Positions 1 to 5,676 of a DNA stretch of 6,551 bases are shown here, piece after piece. This DNA comes from Anaerolineae bacterium (GTDB taxonomy: Bacteria; Chloroflexota; Anaerolineae; UBA4142), in the NCBI GenBank assembly GCA_026417715.1, contig JAOACU010000162.1, forward strand, positions 1-6,551. Direction: 5' to 3'. Numbering within the stretch: position 1 is the stretch's first letter; every line of letters begins with the position of its first letter. The notes under the pieces are model-generated. The model did no database searches, was not told where the DNA came from, and saw nothing but the letters and a program-made list of their open reading frames with translations. The position numbers and the translations under genes were made by a program.

Positions 1-8
1 GTGAAGAG

Positions 9-36
9 CAGGGGCGAGTCGAATGACTCGCCCCTG
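9..36. promoter_or_regulatory. Perfect 12-bp hairpin upstream of hicBA
   Basis: The arms at 9-20 (CAGGGGCGAGTC) and 25-36 are exact reverse complements, separated by the 4-base loop GAAT. No T-run follows (only TTGAAGG), so it is a poor intrinsic terminator on the plus strand. It ends 5 bases before the AGGAGG ribosome-binding site of the first gene. It could be the terminator stem of a gene left of the window, an operator for the toxin-antitoxin operon, or a 5'-UTR structure. The sequence does not decide between these. Confidence 0.55.
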
Positions 37-53
37 TTGAAGGAGGGCAGGCG

Positions 54-305
54 ATGTCAGCGATTTATAAACTTCCACTCGTTCTTGAGCCACAGCCAGA
101 GGGCGGTTTTACAGTGACTTGCCCACTGCTTCCAGAATTGATTACGGAAGGTGATACAGTTGAACAAGCCCTGAATAATGTTTCAGATGCGCTGGCAGCA
201 GTGATCGAAGCGTACGAACACCTAGGCAAACCCATTCCGCCGGCTTTGCAACACGCCGTTGCCACTGCGCCTTTGTGGATCGAGACAGCGGTGACAGTGC
301 CATGA
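54..305 (+). CDS. hicB: HicB-family antitoxin (type II toxin-antitoxin)
   Basis: An 83-residue protein with the typical HicB N-terminal pattern: a short beta strand (YKLPLVLEP), then GGFTVTCPLLPELITEGDT (residues 17-35), then a helix with VEQALNNVSDALAAVIEAYEHLGKPIPP (36-63). This is the partially degraded RNase H fold that binds and blocks HicA. The protein ends soon after this domain, and I see no C-terminal helix-turn-helix or ribbon-helix-helix region. If that is right, it is the short form and may not repress its own promoter alone. The start has AGGAGG at 41-46, 7 bases upstream. The stop overlaps the start of the next gene (ATGA at 302-305), so the two are translationally coupled. The antitoxin-first order is the reverse of the classical hicA-hicB order but occurs in many short HicB systems. 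Family call is confident; activity is inferred. Confidence 0.88.
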   Translation: MSAIYKLPLVLEPQPEGGFTVTCPLLPELITEGDTVEQALNNVSDALAAVIEAYEHLGKPIPPALQHAVATAPLWIETAVTVP

Positions 306-514
306 AGTACGCTGACGCTGCGCGCAAATTACGCGCTTTGGGATGTGAAGAATTGCCACGCCGTAGAGGTGGTTCTCATCGCATATGGTACAATCCTGGG
401 ACGGGACGTCTCGCGCCGCTTCCAGACTGGGGTGCCAAGGATTTGAAGATTGGCACATTGCGCGCTGTAGTCCGACAATTGGGATTGGATTGGGAAAAGT
501 TTCGACAAGCATGA
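302..514 (+). CDS. hicA: HicA-family mRNA interferase toxin
   Basis: A 70-residue protein with the small double-stranded-RNA-binding-like HicA fold. Helix 1 is ADAARKLRALGCEELPRR. The conserved RRGGSHRIWYN segment (residues 21-31) carries the catalytic histidine, here H26. PDWGAKDLKIGTLRAVVRQLGLDWEKF (41-67) is the usual HicA C-terminal half. Known members cleave mRNA when freed from HicB. All expected residues are present and the length is normal, so the toxin looks intact. I chose the ATG at 302, which overlaps the hicB stop; an in-frame upstream start at 275 would add nine residues and lie inside hicB. The stop is 20 bases before the next gene with no terminator between, so the toxin pair may be read through into the downstream genes. 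Confidence 0.9.
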   Translation: MKYADAARKLRALGCEELPRRRGGSHRIWYNPGTGRLAPLPDWGAKDLKIGTLRAVVRQLGLDWEKFRQA

Positions 515-534
515 GGTACCCTACGGAGGAATCT

Positions 535-1047
535 ATGTCTTGGTTGCAAACCGTTACTGACCTGATGCAAGTTGCCGCGCGTACCGCGCCCAAATCAGGC
601 GGCAAGGATTTTGTCGTCGTCAAAGTCATCGAAGGAGACGATTGCAAACGCCTTGCCGATGAAATGATCAAATTTGGTGAAAAGACTCAGAAGAAAAATT
701 TCGATCGCGATGCGCGCAACGTCGCGGCATCACCAGCGGTGGTGCTCATCGGCATCAAAGATGCCAAATCGGTTGATCTGAATTGCGGCGCGTGTGGTTT
801 CGATTTGTGCAACGACCGCGTGCCTGCCGAACACAGCGAGTTCGTCGGTCCACAGTGCGCGTTCCGTTTGCTCGATATGGGCATTGCGATTGGTTCGGCG
901 GTCAAAACGGCAGCGATGCTGAATGTGGACAATCGAATTATGTATCGCGCTGGCGTCGTGGCGCGCGCGATGGGTTTGATTGACGCCGATTTTGTGATGG
1001 GTATTCCACTGTCCGTCACCGGCAAGAGCATTTATTTCGATCGTTAA
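535..1047 (+). CDS. DUF2148 ferredoxin-like cysteine-cluster protein
   Basis: A 170-residue protein resembling the DUF2148 family, described as uncharacterised proteins with a ferredoxin domain. The diagnostic part is LNCGACGFDLC (residues 82-92) followed by GPQCAFRLLD (105-114), giving C84-x2-C87-x4-C92-x15-C108. These four cysteines are candidate ligands for a [4Fe-4S] cluster; a fifth, C37, is isolated. The C-terminal half (AIGSAVKTAAMLNVDNRIMYRAGVVARAMG) fits the family's helical region. No signal peptide or membrane segment is visible, so it should be cytoplasmic. The ATG at 535 is preferred because GGAGG at 525-529 sits 5 bases upstream; a start at 385 would overlap hicA over its length and lacks this site. 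The next gene follows after 23 bases and encodes a diiron protein, so an electron-transfer role for the pair is plausible but inferred. The true function is unknown. Confidence 0.82.
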   Translation: MSWLQTVTDLMQVAARTAPKSGGKDFVVVKVIEGDDCKRLADEMIKFGEKTQKKNFDRDARNVAASPAVVLIGIKDAKSVDLNCGACGFDLCNDRVPAEHSEFVGPQCAFRLLDMGIAIGSAVKTAAMLNVDNRIMYRAGVVARAMGLIDADFVMGIPLSVTGKSIYFDR

Positions 1048-1070
1048 CCACAAATCTTTGGAGGAGGATA

Positions 1071-1838
1071 ATGGCAATCGAATTTTTCAACGATGGCACA
1101 CATCGTTGTGTCCGTTTTGATGATTTGACGGATCCAGAAGATGTGCAAGCCAATCAGTTTCTCATCATTCATGGCGAAAAGGGGATGCTCTTGGATCCTG
1201 GGGGCACCAAGTTGTATTCTAAACTGGTGGCGGAAGTATCCAAGTATATTCCACTGCAAAAGTTAGAGTACTTGTTCCTGTCGCATCAAGACCCCGATGT
1301 AGGCGCGGGCTTGAACGGCTACTTGCTCATCACGGATGCTAAAATCTGTGTGCCGCAAGTGTGGGAGCGTTTCATTCCGCACTTTAGCACCAAGAGTTTT
1401 GCCAAAGACCGCGTGATGGTGATTCCCGATCGCGGGATGCGTTTGAAACTGGATGGTGCAGAAATTGTATTGTTGCCCGCACATTTCTTGCACTCGCCAG
1501 GCAATATTCAGGTGTACGATACGGTCTCCAAGACACTTTTCTCTGGCGATTTGGGCGCATCGCTGTTGCCAGCGGAAAACGCCTATCCTATCGTCAAAGA
1601 TTTCGACGCGCACATCAAGTATATGCTGGGCTTTCACCAGCGTTACTTGGCGTCTGGACAAGTGTGCCAGCGTTGGGCGGCAATGGCGCGCCAACTCGAC
1701 ATCGAACGCATCGTTCCGCAACACGGCGCGATGTTCGAGGGTAAGGCGATGGTCAAGCAGTTCATTGATTGGATCGCACAGTTAAAGTGTGGCGTGGATT
1801 TGCTCGACGAAAAAGATTGGTATCAGATTCCTCAGTGA
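1071..1838 (+). CDS. Oxygen-binding diiron protein (ODP/FprA-like MBL fold)
   Basis: A 255-residue metallo-beta-lactamase-fold protein matching the diiron domain of A-type flavoproteins. The ligand pattern is visible: H72-x-D74-x-D76 (SHQDPD), H141 (FLHSPGN), D160 (FSGDLG) and H218 (PQHG). The H141-x18-D160 spacing is the one recalled for flavodiiron proteins, and D74 replaces the usual Glu of H-x-E-x-D. There is no flavodoxin domain after the MBL domain, so this is the stand-alone ODP type, which in studied relatives binds or reduces oxygen (or NO) with electrons from a separate partner. N-terminal residues VRFDDLTDPEDVQANQFLIIHGEKGMLLDPGG are typical of the family. Start: GGAGGAGG at 1060-1067 lies just before the ATG. 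The upstream Fe-S-type gene is a natural candidate partner. Substrate is not decided by the sequence. Confidence 0.85.
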   Translation: MAIEFFNDGTHRCVRFDDLTDPEDVQANQFLIIHGEKGMLLDPGGTKLYSKLVAEVSKYIPLQKLEYLFLSHQDPDVGAGLNGYLLITDAKICVPQVWERFIPHFSTKSFAKDRVMVIPDRGMRLKLDGAEIVLLPAHFLHSPGNIQVYDTVSKTLFSGDLGASLLPAENAYPIVKDFDAHIKYMLGFHQRYLASGQVCQRWAAMARQLDIERIVPQHGAMFEGKAMVKQFIDWIAQLKCGVDLLDEKDWYQIPQ

Positions 1839-1882
1839 GTTATGCTATCGAATGTGTTTGAGACGAGGAGTAGAATTCTAGT

Positions 1883-1952
1883 GGACAGTTGGACAGTAAG
1901 ACAGTAAAACAGTAACACTGTCCTACTGTCCCACTGTGCTACTGTCCTACTG
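1883..1952. repeat. Period-8 palindromic array upstream of copA
   Basis: Four ACAGT cores start at 1885, 1893, 1901 and 1909, exactly 8 bases apart. They are followed by four ACTGT cores starting at 1917, 1925, 1933 and 1941, plus a partial fifth at 1949, again exactly 8 apart. The two halves are reverse complements around a 3-base centre (AAC at 1914-1916), so the block can form a long imperfect hairpin in several registers; GGACAGT in the left arm pairs with ACTGTCC in the right. It occupies most of the 125-base gap before copA and ends 12 bases before its ATG, so the transcript leader would be strongly structured. The weak ribosome-binding site AGAGG (1956-1960) lies just outside it. Confidence 0.85.
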
Positions 1953-1963
1953 CCAAGAGGACA

Positions 1964-4480
1964 ATGCCAACCCAACAAATCACATTGCCTATCTCTGGAA
2001 TGACCTGCGCGGCGTGTGTGATGCACGTGGAAGGTGGATTGAAAGCGGTGCCGGGCGTGGTGCAGGCAACGGTCAATCTTGCCAACGAACGCGCGACCGT
2101 GCAGTTCGATCCCGAACAAACGAATATCAATCAAATGGTTACGGCGGTGCGCGGGGTGGGTTATGATGTTGTCACAGACACACTCACCTTGCCGATTGGC
2201 GGAATGACGTGCGCGGCGTGTGTGATGCATGTGGAGAACGCTTTGCGCGCGGTGCCTGGTGTCTTGAACGCGACCGTCAATCTTGCGACGGAACGTGCGA
2301 CTGTCGAACTTGTTCCTGGCGCAGTGACCATCGCCGAATTGAAACGCGCGGTGCAAGACGCGGGCTATGATGTGCTCGACATCAGCGGCGCAACCACCGA
2401 ACTCGTTGATCGCGAGCGCGCGTTGCGTGAGGAAGAACGCGCGCGTGAATGGCGCGATCTGATACTCGGCGTGCTGTTCACCGCGCCTCTCTTTGTCTTG
2501 GCGATGGCGCGCGATCTGGCGCATCCCTTGATGTGGCACGATGCGCTCAAGGGTCTGTTGGGCTGGCAATACTTGGACTGGCTCTTGTTCGCGCTAGCGA
2601 CGCCGGTGCAATTGTACGTGGGACGCAGTTATCATCGTGGCGCGTGGAAGTCGCTCCGCGCCCGCGCGCCGAATATGGACACGCTGATTTCTATCGGCAC
2701 GAACGCCGCTTACTGGTTCAGCGTCCTCGTGCTCATCGCGCGATGGTTCGGCATCACACTTGCCGACCACGTGTACTTTGAGAGCGCGGCGGTGATCATC
2801 ACGCTGGTCAAAGTCGGCAAGTATCTGGAAGCGCGCGCCAAAGGGCAAACATCGGAAGCGATCAAGAACTTGATGAAATTGCAACCCAAGATCGCGCGCG
2901 TCGAACGGGATGGACGCGAAATCGAGATTCCAGCGGAACAAGTGCGCGTCGGTGACGTGGTCGTCGTGCGTCCCGGCGAAAAAATTCCGGTGGATGGTGT
3001 CATCATCGCGGGCAGTTCGACGGTGGACGAGTCTATGCTCACTGGCGAAAGTTTGCCGGTCGAAAAACACATCGGCGATAAGGTTGTGGGCGCGACCATC
3101 AACCAGAGTGGCGCGTTCAAGTTCGAGGCGCGTCAAGTCGGCAATCAAACCGTGCTCGCGCAAATCATTCGATTGGTCGAAGAGGCGCAAGGATCGAAAG
3201 CACCGATTCAACGTTTGGCAGATCGCATCGCGGCTGTGTTCGTGCCGATCGTCATCAGCATTGCGATTGCGACGTTCGCATTGTGGCTTGTCATCGGCGG
3301 ATCGTTCACGCACGCGTTCGTCAACTTTGTCGCGGTGTTGATTATCGCGTGTCCGTGCGCGCTGGGACTCGCGACACCGACGGCAATTATGGTCGGCACG
3401 GGCAAGGGCGCGGAGAATGGTGTGCTGATTCGCAGTGGTAGCGCGCTCGAAATCGCACACAAGGTCACCGCGATTGTGTTGGACAAGACGGGGACGTTGA
3501 CGCAAGGCGCGCCCACCGTGACAGATGTGATTGCAGATTTCAGGTTTCAGATTGCAGATTCGCAAACTCAATCTGCAAGCGTCAATCTGCAATCTGAAAT
3601 TTTGCGAATTGTGGGTTCAGCCGAAAAAAACAGTGAGCATCCGCTGGGTCAAGCCATCGTCCAGTATGCGCGTGCGCGCGGCGTCGCGTTGAGCGAACCG
3701 AGTGAGTTTAGCGCGGTGGCGGGTCACGGCGTTCGCGCGCGCGTGGATGGTCATCAGGTTTTGATTGGCAACGCCAAACTGATGAGCGATGCGCGCATCG
3801 CGCTCGATGGTTTGGAGACGCGCGCCAACGAACTGACGGACGAAGGCAAGACGACGATTTTCGTCGCGCTCGATGGACGCATCGCTGGATTGATTGCGCT
3901 TGCCGACACGCTCAAACCGAACGCGCGCGCAGTAGTCGCCGCGCTCAAAAATTTGGGACTGAAAGTGTACATCCTGACCGGCGATCATCCGCGCGTTGCC
4001 GCCGCGATTGCACGTCAAGTTGGCGTGGACGATTTCTTTGCCCAAGTGTTGCCCGGACAAAAAGCGGACAAGATCAAGGAACTGCAAGCGCGCGGTGAAA
4101 TCGTCGCGATGGTGGGTGATGGCATCAACGATGCGCCTGCGCTCGCGCAAGCCGATTTAGGAATCGCGATTGGCACAGGTGCGGATGTGGCAATGCACGC
4201 CGCCGACATCACACTGCTCACCGGCGATTTGCGCGGTGTGGTGACGGCAATTGCGCTTTCTAAGCAAACGATTCGTACCATCAAGGGAAATTTGTTCTGG
4301 GCATTTTTCTACAACGTGCTCGGCATTCCGATTGCGGCGGGCGTGTTGTATCCGTTTTTCGGTGTGTTACTGAATCCGATGATTGCGGCGGCGGCAATGG
4401 CATTCTCGTCGGTGTTCGTCGTGACGAATTCACTGCGCTTGCGCAATTTTCAACTGCCTCAACGAATCCAGAACGAATAA
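1964..4480 (+). CDS. copA: Copper-exporting P1B-type ATPase CopA
   Basis: An 838-residue heavy-metal P-type ATPase of the inner/cytoplasmic membrane that exports Cu(I) using ATP. Two N-terminal HMA domains each carry GMTCAACVMHVE (CxxC at C15/C18 and C83/C86). About eight membrane helices follow (roughly 164-182, 199-219, 238-261, 270-290, 422-445, 453-475, 777-800, 803-826). The actuator loop has TGES (360-363). Transmembrane helix 6 has the CPC metal site (C463, C465). The phosphorylation motif is DKTGT (D507), the nucleotide-domain HP is at 559-560, and the hinge is GDGINDAP (718-725). Y783-N784 and M812..S815-S816 in the last two helices match the Cu(I)-specific P1B-1 signature. A repeat palindrome encodes about residues 523-549, between DKTGT and HP, making this linker longer than usual. 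The start at 1964 has only a weak AGAGG site 3 bases upstream; the protein begins just before HMA1, so the start is sensible. No regulator gene is seen nearby. Confidence 0.96.
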   Translation: MPTQQITLPISGMTCAACVMHVEGGLKAVPGVVQATVNLANERATVQFDPEQTNINQMVTAVRGVGYDVVTDTLTLPIGGMTCAACVMHVENALRAVPGVLNATVNLATERATVELVPGAVTIAELKRAVQDAGYDVLDISGATTELVDRERALREEERAREWRDLILGVLFTAPLFVLAMARDLAHPLMWHDALKGLLGWQYLDWLLFALATPVQLYVGRSYHRGAWKSLRARAPNMDTLISIGTNAAYWFSVLVLIARWFGITLADHVYFESAAVIITLVKVGKYLEARAKGQTSEAIKNLMKLQPKIARVERDGREIEIPAEQVRVGDVVVVRPGEKIPVDGVIIAGSSTVDESMLTGESLPVEKHIGDKVVGATINQSGAFKFEARQVGNQTVLAQIIRLVEEAQGSKAPIQRLADRIAAVFVPIVISIAIATFALWLVIGGSFTHAFVNFVAVLIIACPCALGLATPTAIMVGTGKGAENGVLIRSGSALEIAHKVTAIVLDKTGTLTQGAPTVTDVIADFRFQIADSQTQSASVNLQSEILRIVGSAEKNSEHPLGQAIVQYARARGVALSEPSEFSAVAGHGVRARVDGHQVLIGNAKLMSDARIALDGLETRANELTDEGKTTIFVALDGRIAGLIALADTLKPNARAVVAALKNLGLKVYILTGDHPRVAAAIARQVGVDDFFAQVLPGQKADKIKELQARGEIVAMVGDGINDAPALAQADLGIAIGTGADVAMHAADITLLTGDLRGVVTAIALSKQTIRTIKGNLFWAFFYNVLGIPIAAGVLYPFFGVLLNPMIAAAAMAFSSVFVVTNSLRLRNFQLPQRIQNE
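3530..3609. repeat. Period-7 palindrome embedded in copA
   Basis: Tandem 7-mers ATTGCAG, ATTTCAG, GTTTCAG, ATTGCAG run from 3530 to 3557. The reverse-complement type units ATCTGCA, ATCTGCA and ATCTGAA lie at 3571, 3585 and 3592. TTTCAGATTGCAGATT (3545-3560) and its exact 16-base reverse complement (3584-3599) form a perfect stem with a 23-base loop. A second pair, ATTCGCAAA (3558-3566) and TTTGCGAAT (3601-3609), is also inverted but overlaps the first stem, so the two are alternatives. The block is in frame with no stop and encodes about residues 523-549 of CopA, in the linker between the phosphorylation motif and the nucleotide-binding domain. Confidence 0.85.
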
Positions 4481-4522
4481 ACGGATTGCGCTGAGGTAGG
4501 GATCAAAAAGCAATGCCGAGAG

Positions 4523-4619
4523 TGTCATTCTGAGGCGCGTTTTTCGCGGTGCTGAGCGAAGCCGAAGCAAGAATCTCTCAAAGGACTTGGCGAGACGCTT
4601 CGCTGCGCTCAGCGTGACA
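4523..4619. repeat. Dispersed palindromic (REP/MITE-like) repeat
   Basis: The ends TGTCATTCTGAG (4523-4534) and CTCAGCGTGACA (4608-4619) are inverted with two mismatches. Inside, GCTGAGCGAAGCCGAAGC followed by AAGAATCTC (4551-4577) is roughly complementary to GAGACGCTTCGCTGCGCTCAGC cut short at 4592-4613. The words TGTCATTCTGAG, AGCGAAGC and GAATCTC, and their complements, are the hallmark of a palindromic repeat I recall from many bacterial genomes, including Chloroflexota. It fills the middle of the 192-base gap between copA and the methyltransferase gene and could act as a transcription terminator or mRNA-stabilising hairpin for copA. No coding capacity is seen. Confidence 0.72.
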
Positions 4620-4672
4620 GATTGCCTTATCAGCATTACTTTTGTAGTACTACCCGCGCTGATTCGTTGTAG

Positions 4673-5284
4673 ATGCGTGTATCTCTAACTATGTCTGATC
4701 TATTGGCGAATATTTACGATCCACTCATTGCGCCGCTCGATTTTCTTGGTGTTCGCCGTTGGCGCGAATGGACGACGCGTGCGGCGCGCGGACGCACCCT
4801 CGAAATCGGCGTGGGAACTGGTTTGAACTTGCCCCACTATCGCACGGCGCGCGCCATCGCGGCGATTGATCCCGATGGTGCGTCATTGACACGTGCAATG
4901 TATCGTCGTAACGGAAATGCCGTCGCATTATACCAAGCACGCGCGGAAGAGTTGCCGTTTGCTGATGAATCGTTCGATGCGGTCGTTGGCACGCTGACGT
5001 TTTGTAGCATCGGTGATCCTGAACGCGCGGCGCGTGAAGTGTGGCGTGTGCTCAAACGCGGTGGTACGTTACGATTGGTGGAACACGTGCGCGTCGAAAA
5101 TCGTTTGATTGCGCGTGCCCAAGATGTGCTCACACCGCTTTGGCGCGAGATGGCAGGCAATTGTCATTTGAATCGCGATACCGTGCGCATCATCGCGCGC
5201 GCGGGATTTCGCGTGCGCGTAGTGAATCGGTTGGTAGCAAGTTTGTTTGTGGGAATTGATGCGGTGAAAGAGATTGGAGATTAG
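4673..5284 (+). CDS. METTL7-like class I SAM-dependent methyltransferase
   Basis: A 203-residue Rossmann-fold methyltransferase. SAM motif I is LEIGVGTGLN (residues 43-52), the acidic residue after strand 2 is D66 (AAIDPD), and LPFADESFDAVVGTLTFCSIGDPERAAREVWRVLKRGGTLRLVEHVR (94-140) covers motifs II-III. The TLTFCSI/EHVR pattern and the C-terminal PLWREMAGNCHLNRDT resemble the METTL7 (TMT1) branch, whose animal members S-methylate thiols; the bacterial substrate is not known to me. No membrane segment is clear. The start is uncertain: ATG at 4673 or 4691 (giving MSDLLANIYDPL, which fits the family better); neither has a good ribosome-binding site. The last residues (KEIGD) and the TAG stop are read from the first units of the heptamer array that follows, so the native C-terminus may have been replaced. 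An ubiquinone-type UbiE/MerM function is possible but less supported. Confidence 0.8.
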   Translation: MRVSLTMSDLLANIYDPLIAPLDFLGVRRWREWTTRAARGRTLEIGVGTGLNLPHYRTARAIAAIDPDGASLTRAMYRRNGNAVALYQARAEELPFADESFDAVVGTLTFCSIGDPERAAREVWRVLKRGGTLRLVEHVRVENRLIARAQDVLTPLWREMAGNCHLNRDTVRIIARAGFRVRVVNRLVASLFVGIDAVKEIGD

Positions 5285-5362
5285 AGAATTAGAGATTAGA
5301 GAATTAGAGATTGGAGATTGAATCTCTAATCTCCAATCTCCAATCCCTAATCTCTAATCCCT
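5269..5362. repeat. Period-7 palindromic array (GGAGATT / AATCTCC)
   Basis: The left arm is a run of tandem units 5269-5319: AGAGATT, GGAGATT, AGAGAATT, AGAGATT, AGAGAATT, AGAGATT, GGAGATT. After a single G at 5320, the right arm 5321-5362 holds AATCTCT, AATCTCC, AATCTCC, AATCCCT, AATCTCT, AATCCCT, the reverse-complement unit type. The two arms can pair into a hairpin of about 40 base pairs with almost no loop and several slipped registers. The left end overlaps the final codons and the stop (5282-5284) of the methyltransferase gene. The right end stops 9 bases before the GGAGG ribosome-binding site of the YHS gene. Confidence 0.9.
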
Positions 5363-5379
5363 CACAACAAGGAGGCACA

Positions 5380-5559
5380 ATGGAACACAAAGACCCCGTA
5401 TGCGGAATGACGGTGATCGAAGGTAAGGAAGCCGCCAAGTCCGAATACAAGGGCACAGTGTATTACTTTTGCTCGCGCGGATGCAAGGTCGCGTTCGATA
5501 AAGACCCAGAGAAATTTCTGCGCGAGGGTCCACAAATGATGATGCCCGAACATCACTAG
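5380..5559 (+). CDS. Small YHS-domain metal-binding protein
   Basis: A 59-residue protein made almost entirely of a YHS domain: DPVCGMTV (residues 5-12), then YKGTVYYFCSRGCKVAFDKDPEKFL (23-47). C8, C31 and C35 are the conserved cysteines expected to bind a metal ion. The tail is Met/His-rich (MMMPEHH), which also fits metal binding. YHS domains occur fused to the N-terminus of copper/silver P-type ATPases and as stand-alone proteins near them, so a copper-handling role beside CopA is reasonable but inferred. The start at 5380 is fixed by GGAGG at 5371-5375, 4 bases upstream. An in-frame start at 5311 would only add residues translated from the repeat array. The protein has no signal peptide. 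Confidence 0.88.
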   Translation: MEHKDPVCGMTVIEGKEAAKSEYKGTVYYFCSRGCKVAFDKDPEKFLREGPQMMMPEHH

Positions 5560-5562
5560 AGA

Positions 5563-5602
5563 TTTTATGGGGACGCGCGTACACGTCCCCATAAAACTTT
5601 TT
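5563..5602 (+). terminator. Intrinsic terminator after the YHS gene
   Basis: Arms TTTTATGGGGACG (5563-5575) and CGTCCCCATAAAA (5584-5596) are exact 13-base reverse complements around an 8-base loop. A TTTTT run follows at 5598-5602. The flanking T and A tracts make it usable in either direction. It lies 3 bases after the YHS stop and ahead of a promoter-like sequence, which marks the boundary between the metal genes and the complex I genes. Confidence 0.78.
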
Positions 5603-5611
5603 GGGTTTATG

Positions 5612-5640
5612 TTGACAAAGCCCTAGAGTTGTAATATGAT
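5612..5640 (+). promoter_or_regulatory. Sigma70-like promoter for nuoA
   Basis: TTGACA at 5612-5617 is a perfect -35 box, and TATGAT at 5635-5640 is a good -10 box with the optimal 17-base spacing. It lies in the 117-base gap after the terminator and 36 bases before the nuoA start. I infer the promoter from these boxes alone. Confidence 0.68.
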
Positions 5641-5676
5641 GCGCTCGCACAAGAATCCGATGCTAGGAATATCGCG

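Noticed and set aside
385..534. An upstream in-frame start for the DUF2148 gene
   Set aside because: The extra 50 residues overlap hicA in another frame, while a strong GGAGG precedes the ATG at 535 and the family begins there.
1839..1882. A promoter for copA around TATGCTAT (1841-1848)
   Set aside because: A -10-like word exists, but I found no -35 box at a suitable distance, so I do not call it.
1832..2569. A 245-codon minus-strand open frame across the copA start and the octamer array
   Set aside because: It is a shadow of copA plus repeat sequence and lacks any domain pattern or ribosome-binding site that I can see.
2594..3592. A 332-codon open frame on the minus strand within copA
   Set aside because: It is antisense to a well-supported ATPase, its translation is Arg/His/Asp-rich with no recognisable motif, and it is a product of the codon bias of the real gene.
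4644..4653. The 10-base palindrome GTAGTACTAC before the methyltransferase gene as an operator
   Set aside because: It is short, single, and without a recognisable promoter or regulator near it; chance is a sufficient explanation.
5269..5362. A CRISPR array
   Set aside because: Units are 7-8 bases, contiguous and without unique spacers, and the second half is inverted. No cas gene is present.
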